From Nonomuraea aurantiaca (GTDB taxonomy: Bacteria > Actinomycetota > Actinomycetes > Streptosporangiales > Streptosporangiaceae), in NCBI RefSeq assembly GCF_020215705.1, contig NZ_JAIWNB010000007.1:347416-411415 (forward strand): 64,000 bases of DNA, given 5' to 3'. This document shows, piece by piece, positions 29,960-37,697 of this stretch. A program made the position numbers and the translations under genes. How positions within the stretch are numbered: position 1 is the stretch's first letter; every line of letters starts with the position of its first letter. Under the pieces are notes generated by a model. It was not told the DNA's origin and did not search any database. It was given only the letters and a program-made list of their open reading frames with translations.

Positions 29960-30595
29960 TCACCGCCCGCCCTCAATCAGGATGGCCATTCGTCCGGGAT
30001 GGTCCGCGCGTACGGCCACGTCGGCGGTCCGCAGCGGATCGGCCTCCCGCTCGTAGCGCGCGTAGGCGGGCAGCCGCCACCGCTCGTCCCCCCCGGCCAT
30101 CCGCCCCAGCGCCCCCTCGGACAGCCACAGATGCACGCTCACCTCGAACGGCAGCCCGCGGCCCAGCAGCAGCGTCCCGTCGAGCAGCAGCACAGCCCCT
30201 TGAGGCAGCGTCTGGTACGGCAGGCGGTACGCGCGGTCGGCCCGGCTGTCCCAGAGTGCCGGCAGTACCTTGCCGGTCCCCTGGGGCCCCAGCGGCCCGA
30301 GCACCTCCCGGGTCAACGCCCCGGTGTCGAGCCAGTCGTCGTAGAAGGCGTCGGGGTTCGTCCGGCCGTACTCGAGCCTGAGGGACGCGGGCCGCAGGAA
30401 GTCGGCGGCGGACACCCGCAACACGGCCCGGCCCCGCGTCCTGAGCGGCGCGACCAGCTCGTCCGCCAGCCGTTCGGGGTGGGCGGGCGACGCCCCGTCG
30501 ACGGCGACCCGCGCGTAGGAATCGCGCGGCAGGCCCGCGATCCGCTCGGCCAGCTCCTCGACCAGGGCCTCTCGGGAGATCGCTCGCGCACGCAT
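29960..30595 (-). CDS. Uridine-kinase-like protein with degenerate P-loop
   Basis: A 211-residue protein with the overall layout of actinobacterial uridine-kinase-like proteins: SYARVAVDGASPAHPERLADELVAPL, a DFLRP segment, FYDDWLDTGAL, and VLLLDGTLLLG, which corresponds to the Walker B region. The expected GxxGxGKT is replaced by GASPAHPER, so ATP binding in the usual way looks lost. It lies 18 bases upstream of trpB2 on the same strand (its stop faces the trpB2 start). Confidence 0.75.
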   Translation of the reverse strand: MRARAISREALVEELAERIAGLPRDSYARVAVDGASPAHPERLADELVAPLRTRGRAVLRVSAADFLRPASLRLEYGRTNPDAFYDDWLDTGALTREVLGPLGPQGTGKVLPALWDSRADRAYRLPYQTLPQGAVLLLDGTLLLGRGLPFEVSVHLWLSEGALGRMAGGDERWRLPAYARYEREADPLRTADVAVRADHPGRMAILIEGGR

Positions 30596-30754
30596 CAACC
30601 CGAGCGTACGCGCTCACCCCGGGCCTACGCGCTCACCCCGCAACCGCTCAGGTGCCGCCGGGACCGCTGGGGCCGTTTCCGGGGCCACTCGGGTGGGTGC
30701 GGTGCGGGACCGCTCAGGTGGGCTCGGGACCGCTCAGGCGGTGGCTGGGGCCGC

Positions 30755-30997
30755 TCAGGCGGTGCCACGTGGCCACGTGGGCCCGTCGTCCTGCCTGGCG
30801 TGCCGCCCTCGGCGCACGCAATCGGGACACACAGGTTCCTGCCGCGACCGAGTCAAGGCTTCCGGCGTGGGCTGTGAGCCCGGGGAAACCGCGGTGTCGG
30901 AGTCGACCAGGAACATCGTGACGCGTTCCGGGTCGTAGCCGAAGGTGCGCTTGCAGCCGTAGCACCGGCCTATCGTCGTGATCCCTTTGTCCGCCAT
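30755..30997 (-). CDS. Small zinc-ribbon protein
   Basis: An 80-residue protein with two Cys pairs: CYGCKRTFGYDPERV near residue 12, and CPDCVRRGRHARQDD near residue 57. This pattern suggests a single bound zinc. The tail is Pro/Arg-rich. The function is not known. The DNA coding its C-terminal end shades into GC-rich degenerate repeats (30650-30770: GGACCGCTCAGG-like units). Confidence 0.65.
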   Translation of the reverse strand: MADKGITTIGRCYGCKRTFGYDPERVTMFLVDSDTAVSPGSQPTPEALTRSRQEPVCPDCVRRGRHARQDDGPTWPRGTA

Positions 30998-31139
30998 GCG
31001 GCCTCCCTATCGGGCACGCCCGGTACCGAGATCAAGAGCGTAACGGAGCTTGACTCACGAAGTGCGATAACAGCCGAAACCACCACAAGATCGTCTGGCA
31101 CGGACCGCGTAAGCGGAAGGGCCTGACGCGCGCACTCGC

Positions 31140-31769
31140 ATGATGGCTACGTTGATCTCCATGGGCTCACTGACTTTGGCGGATATAACCACGACATTAG
31201 ACATGGCGCTCGAGGCGCTCGGAACTGCGAACGCCAACCCGGCGTATCGCGTGTGCGGCACAAGCGCCGCACTCCTGCAAGGCGTCCCCCTACCGGTTGG
31301 GGACATCGACATCCTGCTCGCCAGCCGAGAAGACGTAGAAACGTGCGCCGCGGCACTCTCCTCGTTCCCCTGCCTATATGCCGCCTCATGGTTCCCGGAA
31401 TCTTCGCAATACTTCACCAGGTTCGCGGTGAATGGCGTCGAAGTGGACCTCAGCACCGTCGAGCGGCAAGTCGATTCGGACGGTTGGGAATGTGCGGGCA
31501 GCGGCCCGTGGCAGCATTACGTCCTGGTCACATGCGGCTCTCACCAGGTGCCGGTGGTTCGGCTGGAACTCCGATTGGTCACGGAACTGCTACGAGACCG
31601 AGCTGATCGATACGACCCGCTCCTCGACCACATGGGCACACACGGGTTCGATTCCGCTCTGTTGCGACGGTCGATGAACGCCCACCACATTCCCGCTCAC
31701 CGCCAGCGTCAAGTCCAAGACCGCCTCGCGCGGTCTTCTCTCGGCACCCCGTCCCTGCCCCCTGCCTGA
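31140..31769 (+). CDS. Nucleotidyltransferase-fold protein
   Basis: About 209 residues. VCGTSAALLQG and GDIDILLAS give the Gly-Ser and Asp-x-Asp of the minimal nucleotidyltransferase fold. A third acidic residue is in VEVDLSTVE. It resembles stand-alone NTase proteins and aminoglycoside-type transferases, but the substrate is unknown. The start could be 31140, 31143 or 31164. It lies just outside the integrase graveyard at tRNA-Gly and may be cargo left by an integrated element. Confidence 0.7.
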   Translation: MMATLISMGSLTLADITTTLDMALEALGTANANPAYRVCGTSAALLQGVPLPVGDIDILLASREDVETCAAALSSFPCLYAASWFPESSQYFTRFAVNGVEVDLSTVERQVDSDGWECAGSGPWQHYVLVTCGSHQVPVVRLELRLVTELLRDRADRYDPLLDHMGTHGFDSALLRRSMNAHHIPAHRQRQVQDRLARSSLGTPSLPPA

Positions 31770-31800
31770 CGCTTCCCGCCTGCCTGGACGTGGCGGCCGG

Positions 31801-31920
31801 TTGCAGGAACGCGATCGGGTCATCGCACAAGTGCTCGAGGCCGAGCAGAAGAAGCGATCGGGCGCACAACGGGCAAAACGGCACGAAGATCACAAAGGCC
31901 AGGCTCCCCGTACGGGATGA
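31801..31920 (+). pseudogene. Integrase 3'-end relic (outermost)
   Basis: The reading frame LQERDRVIAQVLEAEQKK then RSGAQRAKRHEDHK aligns with the tail of the better-preserved integrase relic (DRDQAIAQALGK ... SGTQRARKIEKK) at 33650-33766. Only the last 40 codons remain. It ends just before a hairpin and a tRNA-Gly 3' half, the same order seen at 33777-33893, so it marks an older element end. Confidence 0.7.
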
Positions 31921-31942
31921 CCTGGCCTTCCGCCGTGAGAGC

Positions 31943-31984
31943 GGACGACGGGAATCGAACCCGTGTAGCTAGCTTGGAAGATAG
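31943..31984 (-). other. Partial tRNA-Gly: att site of the relic element
   Basis: It matches the anticodon-arm-to-acceptor part of tRNA-Gly(TCC) at 40 of 42 positions and breaks off at the anticodon stem. It is not a functional tRNA. The hairpin to its left (about 31894-31929) resembles that beyond the real tRNA. Confidence 0.85.
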
Positions 31985-32261
31985 CGGCTCATGATCCCCT
32001 GGCCTGCTCCGGCTCTGGTCAGATGCCGCACGGCCCTGCCGGCGAGATCCCGTGATTCCCCCTTGATCACCGCTCCATCGGGCACGCAACGGGCACGCGC
32101 CCACTGGCGACGGTTTTACAGCGTGTGCCCGTTCCAGCCGATAGACGGCCTCCCGACCTGCGGCGGGACAGCATCCCGCCGCACGAGACCAAGATCGTTG
32201 CACGCATATTGCACAGCCCGGCTTGTTCAACAGAAGCTCGATCTTGAACACTCCGGACCGC
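31985..32261. other. No gene seen; contains an integrase tail fragment
   Basis: I see no credible gene here. A 22-base segment at 32076-32097 is identical to the 3' end of the integrase relic at 33726-33747 (coding SGTQRAR in both), so this is decayed integrase DNA. Confidence 0.6.
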
Positions 32262-32681
32262 TCAGTCCTGATCTCGGGAAGTCGCGCGTGACGCCTGGGC
32301 GACTTCGAGCCGGGCGAGCACGTGGTCCACCTCAAAGTCCCAACCCACCGCTCGCGCGCCCGACCAGTTGATCCCAATCAGCAGGCCATCCGTCTTGAGC
32401 TCAGGCAGCCACTCACGCACCCATTCGTCGACGCCGATCTCCCTGGGTTCCATCGCACCATAGACGGGAACCGTCTTGATGATCTTCTTCACCCGGGAGA
32501 GCGAAGACCAGAACGGCATGCTCCGTCGTCCACTCGGCATCATCGGAGTCGGACAGCCGTTATCGTCCTGCACCGTCCACACTGTGCGGTGGGATGCGAC
32601 ATCGCGAAAGAACGCCGCCGCCTGTGCCCCACTCTGACTCACGCCGACACGGTACCTATGACCGAAGTCGTGCGTACGCAC
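32262..32681 (-). CDS. DUF2750 family protein
   Basis: A 139-residue protein with the DUF2750 hallmarks: FFRDVASHRTVWTVQDD, MPFWSSLSRVKKIIKTVP, and a C-terminal LLIGINWSGARAVGWD. Function is unknown. It lies inside the relic element and reads opposite to the integrase. The frame is intact. Confidence 0.8.
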   Translation of the reverse strand: MRTHDFGHRYRVGVSQSGAQAAAFFRDVASHRTVWTVQDDNGCPTPMMPSGRRSMPFWSSLSRVKKIIKTVPVYGAMEPREIGVDEWVREWLPELKTDGLLIGINWSGARAVGWDFEVDHVLARLEVAQASRATSRDQD

Positions 32682-32741
32682 GTGCCCGTCCCCCCGTGCA
32701 CATAGGAGCGTCAGGTCTCATCTCAGCCACTCATCCACCGG

Positions 32742-33077
32742 TCACCGATGGTCGCGATCATCCCGGAGCCAAGCGCCCCCGCCGGAGGCATGGTTGTCCT
32801 TTCGCCGTTCGGCGACTGCGCAAACGAGCGCTCCGAGCATCATCCCGAATCCCACCTTCACAGTGATATCGAGGGTTTCATCGCTGGCGGCGAAGGAATT
32901 ACCGAACAAGCCAGATGAGCTGACCAGGGCAAGAAGAAACAAAGCCACGCCAGCGCCGAGGAAGCCGGTTCGGAAGGTCGGAATTACGGCGCCAGGATTC
33001 ATGCCAGCGCGCCATATGGCGTTGCCGAGAGCGGTCAGAGGGAGAGCGACGAGGAGCACGTCAAATAAGGTCGTCAC
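32742..33077 (-). CDS. Small membrane protein
   Basis: A 111-residue hydrophobic protein with three probable membrane helices (about 3-22, 35-54 and 73-89), a charged tail and a GTG start. It is not recognised. It is part of the collapsed element at tRNA-Gly, 60 bases upstream of the DUF2750 gene on the same strand. Confidence 0.55.
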   Translation of the reverse strand: MTTLFDVLLVALPLTALGNAIWRAGMNPGAVIPTFRTGFLGAGVALFLLALVSSSGLFGNSFAASDETLDITVKVGFGMMLGALVCAVAERRKDNHASGGGAWLRDDRDHR

Positions 33078-33229
33078 GGCGGCTGATCGTAGGGCAATGA
33101 TGCCGGGACCGGAATAGTGTGTGGAGGAAGGTAGCGCATCCCGACTGCGGCCCGGGTGGCGGACCGCACGCGAGAACGGTCCCCAGACGGCACGCGCAGC
33201 GTACGGCCCGCAAGCTCGGGCCGCACGGC

Positions 33230-33766
33230 GGCGTGCGCCGCCGCCTTGATGTGGCCGTTGTCCGTGTAGTCGGCATGCTGGCCGAACCGAACGGCGGCAA
33301 GCTCGTGGACGACACGCCCAAGTCCCGGGCCGGTCGTCGGGTGGTGGCCATCCCTTCGGAGATCTTCCCCGACCTTCGGCGACATCTGGAGCGGTACACC
33401 GAACCAGGAGAGAACGGTCACGTCTTCATCGGCCCCAAGGGTGGCCTGCTGCGGCGCTCGGCCTTCCGGCGCATCTGGAACAAAGTCCAGATCAAGGTGA
33501 AGCTGCCCGACCTTCACTCCCATGACCTCCGGCACGCGAGAAACACCCTCGCTGCGCCCACAGGCGCGAGCCTCCGCGAGCTGATGACCCGGATGGCACT
33601 CCTTCACCCGAACGGCGCTGACCACCCACACGCGACACAGGACCGTGACCAGGCCATCGCGCAGGCACTCGGTAAGGCGCTGAAGGGGGCACGGAAGGGG
33701 GCACGGAAGGAGCGCGGAAAGAAGTCATCGGGCACGCAACGGGCACGGAAGATCGAGAAGAAGTAG
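33230..33766 (+). pseudogene. Tyrosine integrase, truncated and frameshifted
   Basis: The C-terminal half of a phage/AICE-type integrase. KSRAGRRVVAIP and SHDLRHARNTLAA (the HxLRH box) are in frame, followed by ASLRELMTRM. The next box, which should read GHS...Y, appears only in another frame (GHSFTRTAL), and the frame then returns to DRDQAIAQALGK. The catalytic Tyr is not in the open frame. The N-terminal half is missing. The stop is 57 bases from the tRNA-Gly 3' end, the usual place for an integrase gene. Confidence 0.85.
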
Positions 33767-33776
33767 CGGAGATCGC

Positions 33777-33813
33777 AAAGGCCAGGTCGCCTCATGGGGC
33801 TGACCTGGCCTTT
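33777..33813 (-). terminator. Hairpin between the integrase relic and tRNA-Gly
   Basis: The stem AAAGGCCAGGTC pairs with GACCTGGCCTTT around a 13-base loop. On the minus strand it lies just beyond the tRNA-Gly 3' end and ends in TTT. It can serve both the tRNA and the opposing integrase relic. Confidence 0.75.
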
Positions 33814-33819
33814 CGCCTT

Positions 33820-33893
33820 TGGAGCGGACGACGGGAATCGAACCCGCGTAGCTAGTTTGGAAGACTAGGGCTCTACCATTGAGCTACGTCCGC
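33820..33893 (-). tRNA. tRNA-Gly (anticodon TCC)
   Basis: An intact cloverleaf: acceptor GCGGACG/CGTCCGC, D-arm GCTC...GAGC, anticodon stem CTAGT/ACTAG with loop CTTCCAA, T-arm CGGGT-TCGATTC-CCG, discriminator U and encoded CCA. It is the attachment gene of the relic element to its left. It is divergent from tRNA-Pro, 89 bases away. Confidence 0.95.
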
Positions 33894-33982
33894 GCGAACC
33901 GGTCGAAGTCTGGTCTAGACTTCATCCGGTCGTCAGGGCGTAAGCGTACCGGAGTCACGGAGCGCGTGCGTACCCGGCGAGA

Positions 33983-34059
33983 CGGGGCGTGGCGCAGCTT
34001 GGCAGCGCGCTTGCTTTGGGAGCAAGAAGTCGCAGGTTCAAATCCTGTCGCCCCGACCA
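33983..34059 (+). tRNA. tRNA-Pro (anticodon TGG)
   Basis: Acceptor CGGGGCG/CGCCCCG, anticodon stem CTTGC/GCAAG with loop TTTGGGA, T-loop TTCAAAT, and ACCA encoded at the 3' end. Its 3' 47 bases form the left att core of the AICE, and integration has rebuilt a complete gene. Confidence 0.95.
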
Positions 34060-34061
34060 GC
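34013..34061 (+). other. attL core of the AICE
   Basis: 49 bp identical to 49681-49729. It starts in the anticodon loop of tRNA-Pro (GCTTTGGG) and ends one base past the encoded CCAG. Confidence 0.93.
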
Positions 34062-34064
34062 TCA

Positions 34065-34093
34065 AAGGCCACCTCCGAATCGGAGGTGGCCTT
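34065..34093 (+). terminator. Perfect hairpin after tRNA-Pro
   Basis: The 13-bp stem AAGGCCACCTCCG pairs with CGGAGGTGGCCTT around a 3-base loop. It is probably bidirectional: it ends the tRNA transcript and the int operon, whose stop lies at 34114. Confidence 0.85.
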
Positions 34094-34113
34094 CTGCGTG
34101 ACAAACTGAGTGA

Positions 34114-35271
34114 CTACGGCTCCGCGCCGCCCTCGAAGATGCGGTCCATGGCCACGGCACCGGCCTGGAGGACGGGCCGGATCTGCTTGCGGTAGACGGC
34201 CTCGGTCACGGCCGTGCTGCTGTGGCCGACGAGCCGGGAGATCTCCTCAAGCGGGATGCCGTTGTCCGAGAGCAGCGAGACGAAGCTGTGGCGCAGCTCG
34301 CGTGGCGTCCACTCGGCGGGGTTCAGGCCCTCGGCATCCCTGATGACGACACGGAAGGCACGCCGGACGTTCGAGGCGTCCAACTCCGTACCAGTTGACG
34401 AGGCGAACACCAATCCGGCGGTGTTCCAGGAATTGCCCTGCTCGCGGCGCTGGTCTTCCCGATGCTGCCGGAGCACCTCCACACAGCGCCGAGGCAGGGC
34501 GAGCGTGCGCCGGGACTTCCGCGTCTTCGTGTCTCCGTCCGCACGTACCGACCGCCACACCGCCACATGCGGAGGCACGGGAGGGACGGTTTTCGGATCT
34601 CCTTCCAGATCGACGTGATCCCACGTCAGAGCCCTGAGTTCCTCCGTACGCGCGCCAGTGAGCAGGGACACCACCACGTAGGCGTACAGCCTTGTTCCGG
34701 CCGCAGCCTTGAGCACAGCGTCTGCCTGGGCGAACGTCAGCGCCTTCGACGGCCGCCCCGCCTTTCCTGCGGGGACTGAACACAGTTCCACGACGTTCCG
34801 CTTGACCTTGTCGCGAGCCATCGCCCGCTTGAGAGCGCGATTCAGGCAGGACCTGATGATCTGCAAAGTACGGGTGCTGAGCGTCTTCGCCTTGTCCGCC
34901 AGCCACCTGTCCACGTCCTCGGCACTGAGGTCGCGGAGCTTGCGCTTGCCCAGGGCAGGGATGACGTGCTTCCTGCACAGGATCGCGTAGGACTCCACAG
35001 TCCGTGGATCGCGACCGTTCAGGCCGTAGGTCAGCCAGTCGTTCACGGCCCGTTCGACGATGTAATCCCCGGGAGCGATGGCGAGGCCGTCCTCGTAGTC
35101 CCGGACGATCTCTTTGAGCTTGTCCTTGGCGGTGGTCTTGGTCTTGCCGCTGGCCTTCTTGACGATGCGCTTTCCGGCAGGCGTGTAGCCAACCGTGAGT
35201 GAGGCGATCCAGCGTTGCCGCTCCTCGTCCCAGTGCAGACCGCCGTCCCCGCGGCTTCGGCGCTTAGTCAT
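34114..35271 (-). CDS. int: Tyrosine site-specific integrase of the AICE
   Basis: A 385-residue recombinase. An AP2-like arm-binding domain is followed by a SAM-like core-binding domain (about 75-150). Catalytic residues: Arg208 in TGARTEELR, Arg327 in RELRHSF, His350 in LVGHSS and Tyr360 in EAVYRKQ. Position 324 is Arg where many integrases have His; pSAM2-type enzymes share this. It catalyses recombination between the element and the tRNA-Pro 3' end. Its ATG overlaps the xis stop (ATGA), so excisionase and integrase are co-translated at the end of the operon. Confidence 0.95.
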   Translation of the reverse strand: MTKRRSRGDGGLHWDEERQRWIASLTVGYTPAGKRIVKKASGKTKTTAKDKLKEIVRDYEDGLAIAPGDYIVERAVNDWLTYGLNGRDPRTVESYAILCRKHVIPALGKRKLRDLSAEDVDRWLADKAKTLSTRTLQIIRSCLNRALKRAMARDKVKRNVVELCSVPAGKAGRPSKALTFAQADAVLKAAAGTRLYAYVVVSLLTGARTEELRALTWDHVDLEGDPKTVPPVPPHVAVWRSVRADGDTKTRKSRRTLALPRRCVEVLRQHREDQRREQGNSWNTAGLVFASSTGTELDASNVRRAFRVVIRDAEGLNPAEWTPRELRHSFVSLLSDNGIPLEEISRLVGHSSTAVTEAVYRKQIRPVLQAGAVAMDRIFEGGAEP

Positions 35272-35453
35272 GACGCCTCCCGCTGCAAGAGGGTGATGTA
35301 CTCGGCCAGGGCGCTCTCCGGGATCAGACGGCAGCGGCCCTGCTTGACCGACCGCAGGCGGCCCGAGCGGAGCTGCTCGTAGATGACGCTGCGGCTCATC
35401 CGGAGCTTCTGCATGGCGTCCGGGACGCGGTAGAGCTGGGTGTCATCGGCCAT
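35268..35453 (-). CDS. xis: Excisionase (MerR-like HTH)
   Basis: A 61-residue DNA-binding protein: YRVPDAMQKLRMSRSVIYEQ forms the helix-turn-helix, and SGRLRSVKQGRCRLIP the wing. It directs Int toward excision. It overlaps repSA by 11 bases and int by 4, within the AICE operon. Confidence 0.92.
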   Translation of the reverse strand: MADDTQLYRVPDAMQKLRMSRSVIYEQLRSGRLRSVKQGRCRLIPESALAEYITLLQREAS

Positions 35454-36819
35454 GGCGGACCTCCGGGGCGAAGGAGGCGGCCAGGGCGGATTCGCCGGGT
35501 GTGAAGCCCTGTCCGGCGTACTGCCAGTGGCCGAGGACGAAGGTGGTTTCCGGGTCGTGCGGCAGACGTGCGCGGGTCCAGTCGATGCGGGCCTGGCGCA
35601 GGTCGCCGAGGGTGGTGGAGTAGGCGCGGCTCTTGGTGGAGAAGTGGCCTCGGAAGCCGAGCATGTGGGCCCAGTCGCGGAGGCGCAGGTGGACGAGGTC
35701 GGGATGAGTGATCGGGTTGCCGAGCCTCCAGGCGGTGCGGATGAGGTGGGCCGGGTGGTCGGCGATGTCGAGGCGGTGGAGTTGAAGGATGGTGGCGCTG
35801 GTCATGGGCCGGTCGAGGGTGCCTGAGGACTCGGCGGCCTTGGTTGCGTACTTGGCGATGTAGCCCGCGACCTTCACTTCAGTCATGTCGCCGTTGCCGG
35901 AGTCGGCAGTGTCGATGTGCTTGACGTCGAGCTGGTCGCCCCAGACGAGTTCGCGGGTGGGCTGGCCGAGCTCGGGCGCGGATAGGTGTACGGCGCGAGC
36001 AGCGGAGTGGACCGCGTCGTCGAGCAGCTCGACAGTGGCCCAGATTGGTGGTGGGGCTGGTGTGTTGTCCTGGGTGCGGCTGTCCAGCCGGATCACGGCG
36101 TGGAAGTGGACGACGCCGCGAGTCTGGTACTCGGCGACCTTGGCGAAGGAGATCCGTACGGTCTCGTTGAAGGTCTTGCGGGTCAGGCCCGCAGCGGCGG
36201 CCAGGTGCCGGCGGAGGTAGATGGTGAAGCGTCGCCACAGATCTCCGGCGTGGGCGTTCCACAGGATGTGGCCGACGTAGTCGTAGGCGTCAGGGTCGAG
36301 CGGTTGGCCGATAGCCGGGTTCCCTTGCTGGTGGCGGGTGAAGCAGGACAGGCCGTTCCTGCGTGGGTGGCAGACAGGGGCCACGCCGTCCTTGCCGGGG
36401 CCTCGGTGGACGGGGCCGAAGGTCGGTGCGGTGAAGGTGGCCAGCACCCTCGGGTGGGTTCGTACGGTGGCCGGGACGTTCTTGTCGCCACCGAGCAGGC
36501 CCGCGCGGATGAGGTGGAAGGTGTCGCGTCGGTAGGTCTCGGCGCAGGCCGGACAGCGGGCTTGGCGGCGGTTGCCGCAGCGGACGAGGAGCTGACCGTG
36601 GGGCTCGCTGGTGGTTGCGTAGTGCCGGAGTAGCTCGCCCGTTTGGGTGTCGATGGTCATCGACTCGCCGGTAAGACGGATCGGCTCGCGGCAGCCGCGC
36701 AGCCGGTCCACCTGGTGCAGCCAGCGAGTCACGTCGTAGTTCGAGCGCCGGGCGAGGTCACGGATGACCGGGCCGACGAGAGCGCTGATGGGTGCGGGTA
36801 GCTCGGGAGCCTCGGTCAC
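35443..36819 (-). CDS. repSA: RepSA-type rolling-circle replication initiator
   Basis: A 458-residue initiator. N-terminal Cys residues (C81 and CPAC at 89-92) suggest a zinc site. The HUH motif is GVVHFHAVIRLD (238-240 HFH). YIAKYATKAAE (320-330) supplies the catalytic Tyr region. It nicks the element origin to start replication of the excised circle. GTG 36819 has AAGGAGG five bases upstream and overlaps the stop of the small upstream gene as GTGA; longer frames upstream are not coding. Confidence 0.93.
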   Translation of the reverse strand: MTEAPELPAPISALVGPVIRDLARRSNYDVTRWLHQVDRLRGCREPIRLTGESMTIDTQTGELLRHYATTSEPHGQLLVRCGNRRQARCPACAETYRRDTFHLIRAGLLGGDKNVPATVRTHPRVLATFTAPTFGPVHRGPGKDGVAPVCHPRRNGLSCFTRHQQGNPAIGQPLDPDAYDYVGHILWNAHAGDLWRRFTIYLRRHLAAAAGLTRKTFNETVRISFAKVAEYQTRGVVHFHAVIRLDSRTQDNTPAPPPIWATVELLDDAVHSAARAVHLSAPELGQPTRELVWGDQLDVKHIDTADSGNGDMTEVKVAGYIAKYATKAAESSGTLDRPMTSATILQLHRLDIADHPAHLIRTAWRLGNPITHPDLVHLRLRDWAHMLGFRGHFSTKSRAYSTTLGDLRQARIDWTRARLPHDPETTFVLGHWQYAGQGFTPGESALAASFAPEVRHGR

Positions 36820-36941
36820 AGTGCCTCCTTTCCGGTGCCTTCGCAGCACGGGCAGTAGATGGTGATCAGTCGGTGGGTGCGGACGGAGCGGACGCGGACA
36901 GAGCCGTATCCGCCGCATTCCGGACAGTGCCGGTGACGCAT
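36816..36941 (-). CDS. Tiny Cys-pair protein 1 (41 residues)
   Basis: It starts MRHRHCPECGGYGSVRVRSV and ends CPCCEGTGKEAL: two CxxC pairs, each followed by a Gly-rich turn as in a DnaJ-type zinc centre. The stop overlaps the repSA start (GTGA), so it is coupled to replication-initiator translation. Its function in the element is unknown. Confidence 0.75.
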   Translation of the reverse strand: MRHRHCPECGGYGSVRVRSVRTHRLITIYCPCCEGTGKEAL

Positions 36942-37033
36942 ACTGGAGGTCCTTCGTTGAGTGCGGAGGGTGACGCCCCACGGGGACGGCGGGCTGCCAG
37001 GCTTGAGCCGTCCCGTGGTGGCGTCGTCGGGCT

Positions 37034-37147
37034 TTAGTTCTGGCTTTCGATGCCGGTGCCGGAGCAGTCGCGGCAGGTGTCGTCGTCGTAGAGGCCGGTG
37101 CCGTTGCAGGTGGCGCAGGCGTAGGCGCGGATCTCGTAAGTGGTCAT
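37034..37147 (-). CDS. Tiny Cys-pair protein 2 (37 residues)
   Basis: MTTYEIRAYACATCNGTGLY followed by DDDTCRDCSGTGIESQN. The two CxxCxGxG units match half of a DnaJ zinc-finger domain. Its ATG overlaps the stop of the next upstream small gene (ATGA). It sits in the AICE operon between two other Cys-pair genes. Confidence 0.75.
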   Translation of the reverse strand: MTTYEIRAYACATCNGTGLYDDDTCRDCSGTGIESQN

Positions 37148-37284
37148 CGGGTGCCTCTTCCTTGGCAGGTGGGGCAGGTCTCGTTGGTCTCGATTACGAG
37201 GGTCTGGCCGTTGGACTGGGGCTGGCTGCGGTAGCCGAGTACGGCGCCGAAGCCGAGACAGCGGCGGCAGTAGGGCTGATTCAT
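37144..37284 (-). CDS. Tiny Cys-pair protein 3 (46 residues)
   Basis: MNQPYCRRCLGFGAVLGYRS, a polar linker, then NETCPTCQGRGTR: again two CxxCxGxG units. It is linked by ATGA overlaps on both sides, which is good evidence that it is translated. Confidence 0.78.
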   Translation of the reverse strand: MNQPYCRRCLGFGAVLGYRSQPQSNGQTLVIETNETCPTCQGRGTR

Positions 37285-37697
37285 GCCGGGTCTCCCTGCG
37301 TGTTGGTGATCCAGGCGACGCGGTTGCCGCTGGCGTGGGCGATGGCGGCCAGGACGCGGGCGAGATTGGTGGCGTCCAGGCGGGTGATGGCGGGGCCGAG
37401 TTCGACCGGTAGGCCGTCGGCGAGCGAGAGGGCGATGCGCAAGATGGCGGCTTCAGAGCCGGAGCAGGGCATACGGCCGCTGGACAGGGCGGTGTGGGCG
37501 GCCTGCCAGTCGATGACCGCGTACGGGACTCGGGTGTAGGTGGCGGTGACGTAGTCGATGGCGTAGCGCCGGAACTCGGGGCGCTGCAGCCATACGCCGT
37601 GCCGGATGAGCAGCTCGACGGCGGCTTCCATCGAGTAGGAGCCTCGGGCCCATGCTCGGGCGGCCTCAGCCAGCTCGATCGGGGTGGGGTGGGTCAT
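37281..37697 (-). CDS. Conserved AICE hypothetical protein
   Basis: A 138-residue mostly helical protein (MTHPTPIELAEAARAW ... DATNLARVLAAIAHASG). It is coupled by ATGA overlaps to DUF2637 upstream and to Cys-pair protein 3 downstream. Proteins like this are regular members of AICE operons. The function is unknown. Confidence 0.8.
   Translation of the reverse strand: MTHPTPIELAEAARAWARGSYSMEAAVELLIRHGVWLQRPEFRRYAIDYVTATYTRVPYAVIDWQAAHTALSSGRMPCSGSEAAILRIALSLADGLPVELGPAITRLDATNLARVLAAIAHASGNRVAWITNTQGDPA

Larger units (their letters stand above)
31943..33864. mobile_element. Collapsed integrative element at tRNA-Gly
   Basis: It is bounded by a 42-bp copy of the 3' part of tRNA-Gly (31943-31984) and the same segment inside the intact tRNA gene (33823-33864); the two copies differ at two positions. 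The 1.9 kb between them contains a DUF2750 gene, a small membrane-protein gene and a broken tyrosine integrase next to the tRNA. This is the arrangement of an element that integrated into the tRNA 3' end and then lost most of its genes. A 22-bp direct repeat (32076-32097 and 33726-33747) inside it marks a further integrase 3' fragment. Confidence 0.75.

Noticed and set aside
31943..31984. A second tRNA-Gly gene
   Set aside because: The match stops at the anticodon stem; the D-arm and 5' acceptor strand are absent. It is an attachment-site remnant.
33119..33766. A functional integrase for the relic element
   Set aside because: The N-terminal half is missing, and the GHS-to-Tyr box is in the wrong frame, so no catalytic tyrosine is translated.
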